Below, one piece after another: positions 29,962-40,408 of a DNA stretch of 64,000 bases. Each line of letters starts with the position of its first letter. Positions within the stretch are counted from its first letter, which is position 1. Source of the DNA: Phycisphaeraceae bacterium (lineage in GTDB: Bacteria; Planctomycetota; Phycisphaerae; Phycisphaerales; Phycisphaeraceae); NCBI GenBank assembly GCA_028284155.1, contig JANQSF010000077.1:42222-106221 (forward strand), in the 5' to 3' direction. A program made the position numbers and the translations under genes. The notes beneath the pieces were generated by a model. That model ran no database searches, was not told the DNA's origin, and saw only the letters and a list, made by a program, of their open reading frames with translations.

Positions 29962-30051
29962 GTTCGCCAGGGGTGCCCCCGATCGTTTCGGTAGGCTGAG
30001 AATACACCCTTGGAACCTGATCCGGTTGAAACCGGCGTAGGGACGGCGAGC
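29962..30051 (+). ncRNA. TPP riboswitch (THI box)
   Basis: The conserved TPP aptamer is plainly visible: GGGGTGCCC, the CTGAGA box (29996-30001) with AATACACCC, and ACCTGATCCGGTT with GTAGGGA. Stem P1 pairs 29962-29968 with 30045-30051. It lies 132 bases upstream of thiC on the same strand and should shut off thiC when thiamine pyrophosphate is plentiful. No clear intrinsic terminator follows, so control of ribosome access is more likely. Confidence 0.96.
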
Positions 30052-30183
30052 ACGTGGTCATGCCTGTCGAATTCGATCTTTTTCCGACGTGTTGACGGGG
30101 AGGCGGTGCGGCGGCGAATCGTCGTCGTGCCGGCGTTGTCACATGACCGTGGCGGACCAACCAACAGATTGAAAGGGTTGGAC

Positions 30184-32088
<1,905 letters not shown>

Positions 32089-32106
32089 GGGGGCGAGGTC
32101 GATGAA

Positions 32107-32177
32107 GTAGGTCAGGTCATTTGACCTGACGCAATTGCGCAAAAGGGGTTTGGTGTCAGGTCAATGACCTGACCTAC
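32107..32177. repeat. Inverted repeat GTAGGTCAGGTCA... downstream of thiC
   Basis: Arms 32107-32130 and 32155-32177 are complementary except for one missing base, around a 24-base loop. Each arm is itself palindromic (AGGTCA-TT-TGACCT). It starts 18 bases after the thiC stop and could serve as a bidirectional terminator between the convergent thiC and DUF1501 genes, or be another palindromic element. Confidence 0.7.
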
Positions 32178-32229
32178 CTGCTTCGCACGGCGTGGCGCTG
32201 CCGGTGGCGGGTGAATGAGGTCGATTTGA

Positions 32230-33726
32230 TTACGCAATCAACTCACTAATCACATGCCCATGCACGTCCGTCAACCGCCGGTCGATCCCGTTGTTGCGCC
32301 ACGTTAGTCGTTCGTGATCAATGCCCAGCAGGTGCAGCACGGTCGCGTGGATGTCGTAGCACGTCGTCGGTTTGCTGCGGTCGGCCGGCTTGTAGCCCCA
32401 CTCGTCGCTGGGGCCGTGTGTGACGCCGGGCTTGACGCCGCCGCCGGCCAGCCAGTTGGTGAAGACGAACGGGTTGTGGTCGCGGCCCTTGCTGCCCTGT
32501 GTTGACGGCATTCGGCCGAACTCCGTCGTCCAGAGGATGACGGTGTCGTCGAGCATGCCGCGTTGTTTGAGGTCTTTGATCAGGCCGGCGATCGCGGTGG
32601 ACATGCCGATCGCCAGCGGGCCGTGGTCGCGTTCGATGTTTTCGTGGCTGTCCCAGTTGCGTCGCGGGAAGCCGTTGTCGTTGCCGGACCAGACCTGCAC
32701 AAACCGCACGCCGCGTTCGAGCAAGCGGCGGGCGACGAGACACTTTCGGCCCATGTAGTGCGTCTCTTCCAGCGGGTTGATTTCCTTGGGCCAACTGCCG
32801 ACATGGCCGTGGTCCAGGCCGTACAGACGCATGACGTGTTGCGGCTCTTTGGAGATGTCCAGCGCCTCGGGCGCGGCCAGTTGCATGCGCGCGGCTAACT
32901 CGTACGAGCGGATACGCGCGTCGAGTCGGCCGTCGCCGGGCCGCGACTCGGCGTGCTTGCTATTCAACCGTTTGAGCAAAGCCTGCCCCGCCGCGTCCGA
33001 GGCGCGCGTGACGTAACCGCCTTTGTCGGGGAACAGGTCGGCGATCGGGTTTTTCGCGCCGGGTCGGATAATCGTGCCCTGGTGGTCGGCCGGCAGGAAC
33101 GCCGCGTGCCAGTTCTTCGGGCCGTTCGACGCGAAGCCGCGGTTGTCAGGCAGGACGACGAACGTGGGCAGGTTGTCGTTCTCACTGCCGAGCGCATAAC
33201 TGACCCAACAGCCCATGCCGGGGAAGCCGGGCATCTGGAATCCGGTCGCTTGCAGGTACGTTGCCTGGCTGTGTACGCCGGTCTTGCCGACCAGGTTGTG
33301 GATGAACGCCATGTCATCAACCACGTCGCCCAGCGGCGCGACGACGTCGCTGAGCATCTTGCCCGTTTGGCCGTACGGCCTGAATTTGAAGGGTGACTTC
33401 ATCCACGGGCCCAGGCCGTTCTGAAACGCCTCGACGTGCTCGCCGAAGTCGCTCTTCTTGCCGTGGTTCTTTTCGAGGAACGGCTTGTAATCGAACGTGT
33501 CGAGGTGGCTGCACGCGCCGCCCATGAACAGTTGGACCACACGTTTGGCGCGGGGCGGGTGGTGCAGGACGCCGGTGCGGTGGCGCCACTCTGGCATGGC
33601 GTTCGCCGCTCGCGGCTTCGGTTCGTTTCGCGCGGCGGCGCGGGCGTCGTCCTGCAACATCGCCGACAGCGCCACGCCGCCGAGGCCGCCGCCGGTCTGC
33701 CAGAGTAGGTCGCGTCGTGAGAGCAT
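32230..33726 (-). CDS. DUF1501 secreted protein (planctomycete sulfatase-like fold)
   Basis: A 498-residue protein with a Tat-like N-terminus (MLSRRDLLWQTGGGLGGVAL). The DUF1501 body contains LFMGGACSHLDTFDYKP, GVHSQATYLQATGFQMPGFP, WTTEFGRMPSTQGSKGRDHN and NTEFGR-type C-terminal blocks. DUF1501 shares the alkaline-phosphatase/sulfatase superfold; its reaction is not established. The pairing with a DUF1549/DUF1553 gene immediately upstream on the same strand is a hallmark of Planctomycetota and Verrucomicrobiota. The two genes are separated by a palindromic repeat. Confidence 0.9.
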   Translation of the reverse strand: MLSRRDLLWQTGGGLGGVALSAMLQDDARAAARNEPKPRAANAMPEWRHRTGVLHHPPRAKRVVQLFMGGACSHLDTFDYKPFLEKNHGKKSDFGEHVEAFQNGLGPWMKSPFKFRPYGQTGKMLSDVVAPLGDVVDDMAFIHNLVGKTGVHSQATYLQATGFQMPGFPGMGCWVSYALGSENDNLPTFVVLPDNRGFASNGPKNWHAAFLPADHQGTIIRPGAKNPIADLFPDKGGYVTRASDAAGQALLKRLNSKHAESRPGDGRLDARIRSYELAARMQLAAPEALDISKEPQHVMRLYGLDHGHVGSWPKEINPLEETHYMGRKCLVARRLLERGVRFVQVWSGNDNGFPRRNWDSHENIERDHGPLAIGMSTAIAGLIKDLKQRGMLDDTVILWTTEFGRMPSTQGSKGRDHNPFVFTNWLAGGGVKPGVTHGPSDEWGYKPADRSKPTTCYDIHATVLHLLGIDHERLTWRNNGIDRRLTDVHGHVISELIA

Positions 33727-33745
33727 GGTGTCTGGGCCTTAGTGC

Positions 33746-33872
33746 GATTGGTAGGGTGGGCTGAGGCTTTGCGAAGCCCACCGTTTCGTTTCTTCATGGA
33801 ATTCGGGCGCTTTGCCATCCAATGAGCGCCGGATGGTGGGCTGCGCCGAGCCTTAGCCCACCCTACCTAATC
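33746..33872. repeat. TAGGGTGGGCT-type inverted repeat between the DUF1549 and DUF1501 genes
   Basis: Imperfect arms of about 37 bases (33746-33782 and 33835-33872) surround a 52-base spacer; the outer core is TAGGGTGGGCT / AGCCCACCCTA. The right arm contains the TAG stop codon of the DUF1549 gene (33867-33869). Similar TAGGGTGGGC palindromes are widespread bacterial interspersed repeats, as far as I recall. Confidence 0.75.
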
Positions 33873-36560
33873 GACAAATGCGAACTCGTTGAGGTTGAAG
33901 ATCAATCGACAAGTATTTGCGAGACCGTGCGTCTTCGCATAGCCGATCAGCGCGTCGCGTTCATCGGTGGTCGCCGGCCGTGACAGCGCAATACGAAACG
34001 CTGCGTTAATCTGTGTGGGCAGCGTGTTGTGTTCGGCTGACAGCCGCGCGGCAAAGTGCTCACTCATGCGCAGGACAAACTTGTTGTTGAGTAACGCCAA
34101 TGCCTGCAGTGCGGTGAGCGTGTCATTGCGTTTGCCGACCATCTGCGACGGGTCGGCGCAGTCGAGCGTGTCCATGAACGGCTGCGGTTGCGAGCGAACG
34201 ATGAAGCGATAAACGGACCGCCGGTGCGTCTTCGGGTCGTTCGGGTCGTGCTTTTCGTACTTGTAGTGCGGTGAGTGTTGTGGTTTTTCCAGGACGAAGT
34301 CGCGGAAGCCGGGGCCACCCATCGTCGTGTCGAGTTTGCTCGCGACGTACAGGATCGTGTCGCGCAGCGCCTCAGCCTCGACCTTTCGCCGGTTCATCCG
34401 CCAGACGAATCGGTTGCTTGCGTCGATGCGTTCGTTGGCCGGGCTGCCGGTCGAGACCTGTTGATACGTCGCGCTGGTGACGATCAGCCGGTGCAGGTCC
34501 TTGATCGACTGTCCGCCGTCGCGGAATTCGACCGCGAGCCAATCGAGCAGTTCGGGGTGTGTCGGGCGTTGACCCATTTGGCCGAAGTCGTTCGGCGAGT
34601 CGACGATGCTTCGGCCGAAGTGGTACAGCCAGACGCGGTTGACGATCGACCGCCAGGTCAGCGGATTGTCCTTGCGAACGAGCCAGTTGGCTAACGCGAT
34701 ACGTCGCTCGTACTCGGGGGCCTTGGGGTCGACGGCGAAGCGCGGCGCGACGCCGGGGATGATATCGATCGTGCCCGCGTGCGCTGTTGCGCCCGGCTGT
34801 GTGACCTGCCCACGGTTGAGCACGTGGATCGGGCGCGGCCCCTTGCCCGCTCGGCCGACGAAGTTGCCCGAGCCTTTGTGGACGACGCCGGCGTAAACGA
34901 TGCCTCTTTCGGGGAGCTTATCGAGCGCTGCTTCGGCGGCCGCCAATGAGATACTGGCGGCATCACGTTTCTTCTTGAGCGCAGGCGTCAAAACGCGCTT
35001 CGTGATTGCGTCGCGTTGCGCCGTCAGCTTCGTCAGTTCGCCGACATCGAGTGTGTTCCACACGCCGTAGTAGTAACGGTCCGTCAGATTGCTCCGGCGC
35101 CAACGGTCTGGCGCTTCGATCGAGTCGAGCGAGGCAACCTTTTTTCCGGCTGCCGTGTTTACTCTCTCCGGCGTCATGACGAGCAATTCTGCCAGTGCGA
35201 AGATGTAGTCGTTCGGCAGGCGATTGACGAGCTTCGTCGCCGTGACACGCACGTAACGCGCTTCAACGTCGCCGCCGACCGCGAACGACTGCGGCACGAC
35301 TTTCGGGTTCGGATAGTCGGACGCGGTCTTGTCCGCGATTTCGGTCACGCCGGTCTTGAACGCGGGGTCGTTGCTCGCCTCGACACGGAACCGGACGGGG
35401 AAGCCGAAGCCGGGACCGATGTTGTTGAAGTTGTCGTTGCAGGCGACAAGCACGACGTGCGCAATCGGTGTCGGCTTGCCAAGATCGACCTGCACCCACT
35501 TGGTCACATCCGGCCGTCTTTCGATCCCGCTGTGGTAGCCGAACTCCGGCCTTTCCTTGCCCTTGCCGGATTGTGCCTTGTTGATCGCGGCGATCCTGGC
35601 GTCAAGTTTGGCAAGCTCGGGGCCGGCCAAATGTTTGATCTCGGCGTCGATCGCCGCCAATTGTTCGGTGAAGCGTTGCTTGTCACGGGCAAACAACGCG
35701 CGTTCCTTGGCAGTCTGAGGATCGATTTCGTAAGGCCGATCCGCGCGGTCCAGCGCGGCGAACACGGCCTGCAGGCTGTAGTAGTCCTCCATCGACACCG
35801 GGTCGAACTTGTGGTGGTGGCATTGCGCGCAGCCGACGGTCGTGCTGGTGAACGCCTCCATCACCGTGCGGACCATGTCGTCGCGGTCGGTGTGGCGGGC
35901 GACCTTGCCGTCGATCTTGCTCTCGGGCACTTCGGCGTGGCCAATGAAGTCCCACGGCCCGGCCGCGATGAAGCCGGTGGCGACGACGCCGTCGCGTGTG
36001 TTCGGCCAAAGCGCGTCGCCGGCGACCTGCTCGCGGACGAAGCGGCGGTACGGCTTGTCCTCGTTAAACGCGCGGATGACGTAATCGCGGTACGGCCAGG
36101 CGTTGGGGCGGAGCTTGTCCTTGTCGTAGCCGTGCGTGTCACCGTAGTGGACGACGTCGAGCCAGTGCCGCGCCCAGCGCTCGCCGTAGCGCGGGCTGGC
36201 TAGCAGGCGGTCGACTAAGCGCGCGTAAGCGTCGGGACGTTTGTCGTTGATAAAGGTGTCGACCTCGGGAGGCGTCGGCGGCAGGCCGATCAAATCAAAA
36301 TAGAGTCGACGGATGAGCGTCCGCCGGTCGGCCTGCGGCGAGGGTTGCAGGTTGTGCGTTTGCAGTCGCGCGAGAATAAACGCGTCGATCGGGTTGCGAA
36401 CGCGTTTGGCCAGGTCGCCGGTCATCTTAGGGACGGCCGGGCGGGTCAGCGGGCGCAGGGACCAGAAGTCCAGTGCTTCGTCGTCACGGTCGGCCGCGAT
36501 GGCGGGCGTGATCGACAACGTGGTGAACAGGCAGAGAATGCAGAGGGGTAGTCGCTGCAA
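33867..36560 (-). CDS. DUF1549/DUF1553 protein with CxxCH motif and a discoidin-like insert
   Basis: An 897-residue secreted protein with a Sec signal (...LSITPAIAA). DUF1549 (about 55-260) carries NPIDAFILARL, YFDLIGLPPTPPEV, YGERWARHWLDV and Cys244-AQ-Cys247-His248, a haem-c-like CxxCH in the sequence CAQCHHHKFDP. About residues 350-480 look like an F5/8-type (discoidin) carbohydrate-binding domain: KWVQVDLGKPTPIAHVVLV ... ARYVRVTATKL. DUF1553 follows, with DNPLTWRSIVNRVWLYHFGR and MNRRKVEAEALRD. The stop codon lies in a palindromic repeat. These proteins are planctomycete signatures with no proven reaction; polysaccharide handling is suspected. Confidence 0.9.
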   Translation of the reverse strand: MQRLPLCILCLFTTLSITPAIAADRDDEALDFWSLRPLTRPAVPKMTGDLAKRVRNPIDAFILARLQTHNLQPSPQADRRTLIRRLYFDLIGLPPTPPEVDTFINDKRPDAYARLVDRLLASPRYGERWARHWLDVVHYGDTHGYDKDKLRPNAWPYRDYVIRAFNEDKPYRRFVREQVAGDALWPNTRDGVVATGFIAAGPWDFIGHAEVPESKIDGKVARHTDRDDMVRTVMEAFTSTTVGCAQCHHHKFDPVSMEDYYSLQAVFAALDRADRPYEIDPQTAKERALFARDKQRFTEQLAAIDAEIKHLAGPELAKLDARIAAINKAQSGKGKERPEFGYHSGIERRPDVTKWVQVDLGKPTPIAHVVLVACNDNFNNIGPGFGFPVRFRVEASNDPAFKTGVTEIADKTASDYPNPKVVPQSFAVGGDVEARYVRVTATKLVNRLPNDYIFALAELLVMTPERVNTAAGKKVASLDSIEAPDRWRRSNLTDRYYYGVWNTLDVGELTKLTAQRDAITKRVLTPALKKKRDAASISLAAAEAALDKLPERGIVYAGVVHKGSGNFVGRAGKGPRPIHVLNRGQVTQPGATAHAGTIDIIPGVAPRFAVDPKAPEYERRIALANWLVRKDNPLTWRSIVNRVWLYHFGRSIVDSPNDFGQMGQRPTHPELLDWLAVEFRDGGQSIKDLHRLIVTSATYQQVSTGSPANERIDASNRFVWRMNRRKVEAEALRDTILYVASKLDTTMGGPGFRDFVLEKPQHSPHYKYEKHDPNDPKTHRRSVYRFIVRSQPQPFMDTLDCADPSQMVGKRNDTLTALQALALLNNKFVLRMSEHFAARLSAEHNTLPTQINAAFRIALSRPATTDERDALIGYAKTHGLANTCRLIFNLNEFAFVD

Positions 36561-36649
36561 GATGCACGGTCCTCGGAATGTCGAGTCGGCCGCGATCAGC
36601 CGTGTGGACAGTCATTGTATCGGGCATCGTTTGCGGCCGGGGGAATACG

Positions 36650-36690
36650 AAGCACGCCGCGTGTCGGCCGAGGCCGGTCGCGGCGTGCTT
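36650..36690. repeat. Hairpin with 12-bp stem upstream of the DUF1549 gene
   Basis: AAGCACGCCGCG (36650-36661) pairs with CGCGGCGTGCTT (36679-36690) around a 17-base, GGCC-rich loop. It could end transcription from the PEP-CTERM gene, which comes from the same direction, before the DUF1549 gene begins. Confidence 0.5.
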
Positions 36691-36725
36691 GGGTGTCGCG
36701 GTGATACCGAGTTGGGGCGGGGATC

Positions 36726-36744
36726 GCGCTAAGCCGCAAGCGGC
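36726..36744 (-). repeat. 19-bp repeat gcgctaagccgcaagcggc, copy 1
   Basis: Seven bases after the stop of the PEP-CTERM gene. On the minus strand it reads GCCGC-TT-GCGGC followed by TTAGCGC, a compact hairpin. Identical copies lie at 41198-41216 and 42523-42541, also just past minus-strand stop codons. Confidence 0.7.
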
Positions 36745-36751
36745 TGGGGAT

Positions 36752-38434
36752 TCAGGCCTGCCGTCGCCGTCGGCGCGTCAGCGCGAGGCCGGCCAGGCCG
36801 AGCAGGGCGATCGACGCGGGCTCGGGGACGGGGGCGGCTGCGAAGTAGTTCCGGCCGAGTTGGACATTGGCGAAGTGGGCGGCGATCTCGTCGGGCGATA
36901 AGGCGCGGTTGTACAGGGCGACCTCGTCAATCACGCCATCGAACGGCTCGCCGCCGCTGCTCAGATTCCCGATAAAGGCCGCCGTGCCGCCGACAGCCAG
37001 CAACGGCGTACCCGGTGCGAACGCCTGCGTGCCAATCAACACGCCGTCCAGATAGATCGACTTCTCGCCGGTCAGTGAGTCGAACAGCGCGACCAAGTGG
37101 TGCGGTTGCCCATCAGCGAAATCGGCGAGTGTCGGCCGGGCGCCGCCGTCGTCGAATGCCAGGTCCAACTCACTGTATCCGCCCGTGTTCAGGCCGAGTG
37201 AGATACCCGGGCCCGTGCCCTGGCCGCTGATGAAGCCGGCCGGTTGGAGTGACAGCAGGATGCGATTGCCACCGTCTTCCTTTCGGAACACCTCAGCCAA
37301 CGTCGTGCCGTTCCAAGTCGTCTGGACCATCGCTTCGATCGTGATGCCCGTGGTGAAGGTGAAGTCGCCCGACCCGGCGCCGTCGCCCGCCGGAGTCGCC
37401 TGGCCGTTGCCAACGTTCACGCCATCGCCTGCCGTGCCGTTGAACTGCGCCGCGCCGTCTCCGATCAACCCGGCTGTACGCGTCGCGCTTCCGGCGAATG
37501 TGCCGTTGTTCCCACTCAGTGGGTCGTTGGCCAGTGCCGTTCCGGCATTCGCCTCGTCAAAACTCCAGTACGAGGTAAGGCCCGGTGCGAGTCGGTCCAG
37601 GGGCGACGCGCCGCCGACCTGGAAGTTGTCCGTCCATGTGCGATTGCCGCCGGCCCCGCCCGCGCCGACGGCCGCGTTCGAAAAGTTGGCGTAGATGCCG
37701 CCGGCAAATGTATTCAGGTCGAGCACGCCGCGCGACGTTTCATTCACGAACACCTCGATCATGTTGTTCGCGCGGTCGAACGCGACTGCGTAGTTGTTCC
37801 ATGTGCCGGGCGCGATGCCGGTCGTCAATCCGGAATTGGTTTCAGTCGCGCCATTGAAGATACCGATCTCCGGCAGGCCGGAACCGCTCTGCCTGAAGAA
37901 GACGGACACACTGTTGCCGGCGAAGATCGTGCCCGGTGTCGGGCCGGTGGTGATGTCGATCCGGTCGGTCATCTGGACCGCATCGACTTGAACGACATAT
38001 TGATCGCGCAAGCCGTAGCGGATGCCGTAGTCGCCTCCGCCGCCGCGCTGGGTGAAGCCGGTCGCCGAGCCGGCCGTCGCGTCGCCGGGATACGTCGGCG
38101 TGCCGTTGACAAAACCGGCCCCGCCGGCCGACGGGTCTTGCGCGATACTCCAGAGCGAGCCGGTGAACGAGCGATTCGGGTTGCCGTGTGAGCTTTCGAC
38201 GAAGTATGCCTGCGCGGGTTGGATTGCCGCGACGTAGGGGCGGAACGGGTTGCCGCCGTCCGGCGTGCCAGTGTATGAGTCGCTGTAATCGAGCGACGGG
38301 ATCAGGCTGGAACTGCCGACGGTCACGCCGCTTCCACCCGGGCCGGACGACACCACCGCATGCGCCGGATGCGTGAGCACCATTGCGAACAGAGCGACAG
38401 CGAGCAAACCGATTCTTGTCGTGGTCGTCATCAT
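36752..38434 (-). CDS. PEP-CTERM secreted protein with LamG/concanavalin-like domain
   Basis: About 560 residues: a Sec signal (MMTTTTRIGLLAVALF...AHA), an N-terminal beta-sandwich-like region, a LamG/pentraxin-like domain near the C-terminus (LTSYWSFDEANAG, NNGTFAG, GVIDEVALYNRALSPDEI) and the sorting tail VPEPASIALLGLAGLAL with five Arg plus QA. That tail is the PEP-CTERM signal recognised by exosortases. ATG codons at 38440, 38434 and 38431 compete; GGAGGA touches the first but lies six bases before the one at 38434, which is chosen. The open frame continues to 39388 across the divergent gene and that part is spurious. It is probably a cell-surface or matrix protein processed by the exosortase at 12043-13878. 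Confidence 0.9.
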   Translation of the reverse strand: MMTTTTRIGLLAVALFAMVLTHPAHAVVSSGPGGSGVTVGSSSLIPSLDYSDSYTGTPDGGNPFRPYVAAIQPAQAYFVESSHGNPNRSFTGSLWSIAQDPSAGGAGFVNGTPTYPGDATAGSATGFTQRGGGGDYGIRYGLRDQYVVQVDAVQMTDRIDITTGPTPGTIFAGNSVSVFFRQSGSGLPEIGIFNGATETNSGLTTGIAPGTWNNYAVAFDRANNMIEVFVNETSRGVLDLNTFAGGIYANFSNAAVGAGGAGGNRTWTDNFQVGGASPLDRLAPGLTSYWSFDEANAGTALANDPLSGNNGTFAGSATRTAGLIGDGAAQFNGTAGDGVNVGNGQATPAGDGAGSGDFTFTTGITIEAMVQTTWNGTTLAEVFRKEDGGNRILLSLQPAGFISGQGTGPGISLGLNTGGYSELDLAFDDGGARPTLADFADGQPHHLVALFDSLTGEKSIYLDGVLIGTQAFAPGTPLLAVGGTAAFIGNLSSGGEPFDGVIDEVALYNRALSPDEIAAHFANVQLGRNYFAAAPVPEPASIALLGLAGLALTRRRRRQA

Positions 38435-38505
38435 CGACATTCCTCCGAATTTGGTACTGGTACGGCAGTCGGCGGGCTGGTGGGGCCGCGGCTCCGGGGC
38501 AATCC

Positions 38506-38534
38506 AGTCTAACAAGCCGGTTGGCGAATACCAA
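38506..38534 (-). promoter_or_regulatory. Candidate promoter of the PEP-CTERM gene
   Basis: Minus strand TTGGTA-N17-TAGACT (4/6 matches each), about 70 bases upstream of the start. It lies back to back with the plus-strand promoter at 38539-38567. Confidence 0.35.
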
Positions 38535-38538
38535 CCCC

Positions 38539-38567
38539 TTGACTGGGGGCCTACGCACACGGACAAT
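38539..38567 (+). promoter_or_regulatory. Candidate promoter of the pseudopilin gene
   Basis: TTGACT-N17-GACAAT (5/6 and 4/6). Only eight bases separate the -10 box from the GTG at 38576, so the transcript would be nearly or fully leaderless. Confidence 0.5.
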
Positions 38568-38575
38568 ACCTCGTC

Positions 38576-39361
38576 GTGCCACGCAGTCCTGTTCGCAATC
38601 GGTCCGGTGGATTCACCCTCATCGAGGTACTGGTGGTCATTTCGCTCATCATCCTGCTTGTCGCGCTGCTGCTGCCGGCCTTGAACCGTGCCCGCGATCA
38701 GACGCGGATCGCGATGTGCAAGGCCAACATGCGTCAGTGGGCGCAGGGCGTGCGCAGCTACGCCAACGACAACGACAACGCGTTTCCGGACAACCGCTGG
38801 TTTGCCAACCCCGCGTCCGCGCCGTACGAAAACTACCGCAACGGCTTCCACATGAGTTGGAACAGCTCGGTGGTCGAGCAGATGTGGGCCGAGTACATGA
38901 TGGGCAACGCGACCAACTGGAAGAAGAAGGCGGCCAGCGTCCTCAACTGCCCGACACAGCAGTGGCACCGCGACAACGACGTGGCCGTCACCGGTGGGCT
39001 GGTCGGGTACTTCTACCTGCCAGGACGCAATCAGGACAACGTGACCAACTACACCTATGCGGGTCAGGACTGGTTCTTCCGCCCACGTTTCGACGGGCCT
39101 GCCGCGAACGCGCCGATCCTCGTCGACATGAAGCAGTACCACTCGGGCAACATGTCGTGGTTTTACGCCACCGCGCCGTTCTCGAGTCACACCCGCCCCG
39201 ACGGCGAGCCGTACGGTTGCAACTTTCTCTTTGAGGACGGCAGTGTCACGTGGAGCGACAGTGACACGGGGCACAACCCCGTACACACCGATCCGGACGA
39301 TATCATCCAACTCGGCGCGACGATCGGTGCGTGGTGGACGTACTGCAAGATCCCGTTGTGA
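38576..39361 (+). CDS. Type II secretion-like pseudopilin
   Basis: A 261-residue protein with the prepilin cleavage motif GG-FTLIEVLVVISLIILL: cleavage between Gly12 and Phe13 with Glu at +5 (Glu17), then the hydrophobic N-terminal helix. The rest resembles the large family of planctomycete pseudopilin-like proteins with a C-terminal beta region (NFLFEDGSVTW). The GTG start agrees with the short basic leader peptide. It is divergent from the PEP-CTERM gene and 19 bases before the next gene. A prepilin peptidase is not in the window. A minor structural pseudopilin of a secretion system is likely. Confidence 0.85.
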   Translation: MPRSPVRNRSGGFTLIEVLVVISLIILLVALLLPALNRARDQTRIAMCKANMRQWAQGVRSYANDNDNAFPDNRWFANPASAPYENYRNGFHMSWNSSVVEQMWAEYMMGNATNWKKKAASVLNCPTQQWHRDNDVAVTGGLVGYFYLPGRNQDNVTNYTYAGQDWFFRPRFDGPAANAPILVDMKQYHSGNMSWFYATAPFSSHTRPDGEPYGCNFLFEDGSVTWSDSDTGHNPVHTDPDDIIQLGATIGAWWTYCKIPL

Positions 39362-39380
39362 ACACGCGAGTCGAGCGACC

Positions 39381-40367
39381 ATGCCCAATCAGATCGAAGA
39401 CCTCGTGGACCGCTTGCAGGACGAAGGCCGGGTCGACGAACTCGAAACCGAGTTGGCGAAGATCGACCTTGCGGGATTGGGTGAACAAGAGGCCGAGGCC
39501 TGGCATCGGTTCCGGGGTATCGCCGCGTTTCAGCGCGGCGACCGCGCTGCGGCATTGGAGCGGTTCGCGGCCGGGCTGGAAGCGTGTCCGGATTCGACGC
39601 TCATGCGTTTTTCATTGGGGCAGGAGGTCGAGCACACCGGCGACAGCGACCGGATGATCGAGCTGTTCGACGGCTGTCGTTTTCCCGACGTGCCCGCCAA
39701 TTACGCGCTGACGCAGGCGCGCTACGCGTACTTGTGGGATCGGCCGGACAAGGTCATCGAGTATGTCCTGCCGATCGCCGACGCGTACTACGACCTGCGG
39801 ATCGCCGACGACCACTTCCTTTATATGCGCGGCCTGCCATTTTTCAGCGTCACGTGGGGCACGCTCGGCGCGGCCTACGAATTGACAGACGACATGGAGA
39901 CGTTTCGCCAATTCACGCAGACGGCGTCGGAGAAACTGTCTGACTTTGCCTTTGAACCGTTGCTGGCATTCATCGACGCCGTGGTTCGTGACGACTTCAC
40001 TGACCTCCTGAATTCGTTTGACAGCCATGTTGCAGAGTCGGGCAATCAAGGCTTCCCCGTCGGCCTGACGAAGATGCAGGCGGCTGTCATCCGATCCGTC
40101 AAGGTCGAAGAAGTCAACGGGGCCATTGCGGTCTTGGACAGTGTCGAACTTGCGGACAACGACTTCCCCTGGCTGGACGACATGCGTCTGCTCGCCCATT
40201 GCCGGCTGGCGCACCTCTCGGGCGACGCCGACCGCGAAAAGCAATTGCAGGACGCGTTTCTGGCCCGCCAGCCGTTGCTGTTCGAGCCGGAACACATGTT
40301 TAACTTCCGGTTGCTGAGCTATCAGGAACGACTCAAGGCGCGGTACCGAGAGGCGAAGGTTTCGTAG
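39381..40367 (+). CDS. Helical-repeat (TPR-like) cytoplasmic protein, unknown function
   Basis: A 328-residue protein without signal or membrane segment. Helix pairs such as AWHRFRGIAAFQRGDRAAALERFAAG point to TPR-like packing, but the repeats are irregular. It is rich in aromatic and acidic residues. The ATG at 39381 is the first that avoids overlap with the pseudopilin gene 19 bases upstream, with which it is probably co-transcribed. The stop codon lies inside a GTAGGGCGGGC palindrome. No specific family recognised. Confidence 0.65.
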   Translation: MPNQIEDLVDRLQDEGRVDELETELAKIDLAGLGEQEAEAWHRFRGIAAFQRGDRAAALERFAAGLEACPDSTLMRFSLGQEVEHTGDSDRMIELFDGCRFPDVPANYALTQARYAYLWDRPDKVIEYVLPIADAYYDLRIADDHFLYMRGLPFFSVTWGTLGAAYELTDDMETFRQFTQTASEKLSDFAFEPLLAFIDAVVRDDFTDLLNSFDSHVAESGNQGFPVGLTKMQAAVIRSVKVEEVNGAIAVLDSVELADNDFPWLDDMRLLAHCRLAHLSGDADREKQLQDAFLARQPLLFEPEHMFNFRLLSYQERLKARYREAKVS

Positions 40368-40388
40368 GGCGGGCACTGCCCACACTAC
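40364..40388. repeat. Short TAGGGCGGGCA palindrome containing a stop codon
   Basis: GTAGGGCGGGCA faces TGCCCACACTAC (10 of 12 pairs). Its TAG at 40365-40367 ends the helical-repeat gene. It is related in core to the TAGGGTGGGCT repeat at 33746-33872. Confidence 0.55.
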
Positions 40389-40408
40389 ATTCCGAGCGAA
40401 TCGCAACG

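Noticed and set aside
38435..38575. Sigma54 (-24/-12) promoter as in PrsK/PrsR-controlled PEP-CTERM genes
   Set aside because: No TGGCAC-N5-TTGC match; sigma70-like boxes fit better.
38441..39388. N-terminal extension of the PEP-CTERM protein
   Set aside because: It runs antisense to the pseudopilin gene; a signal peptide and GGAGGA mark the true start near 38434.
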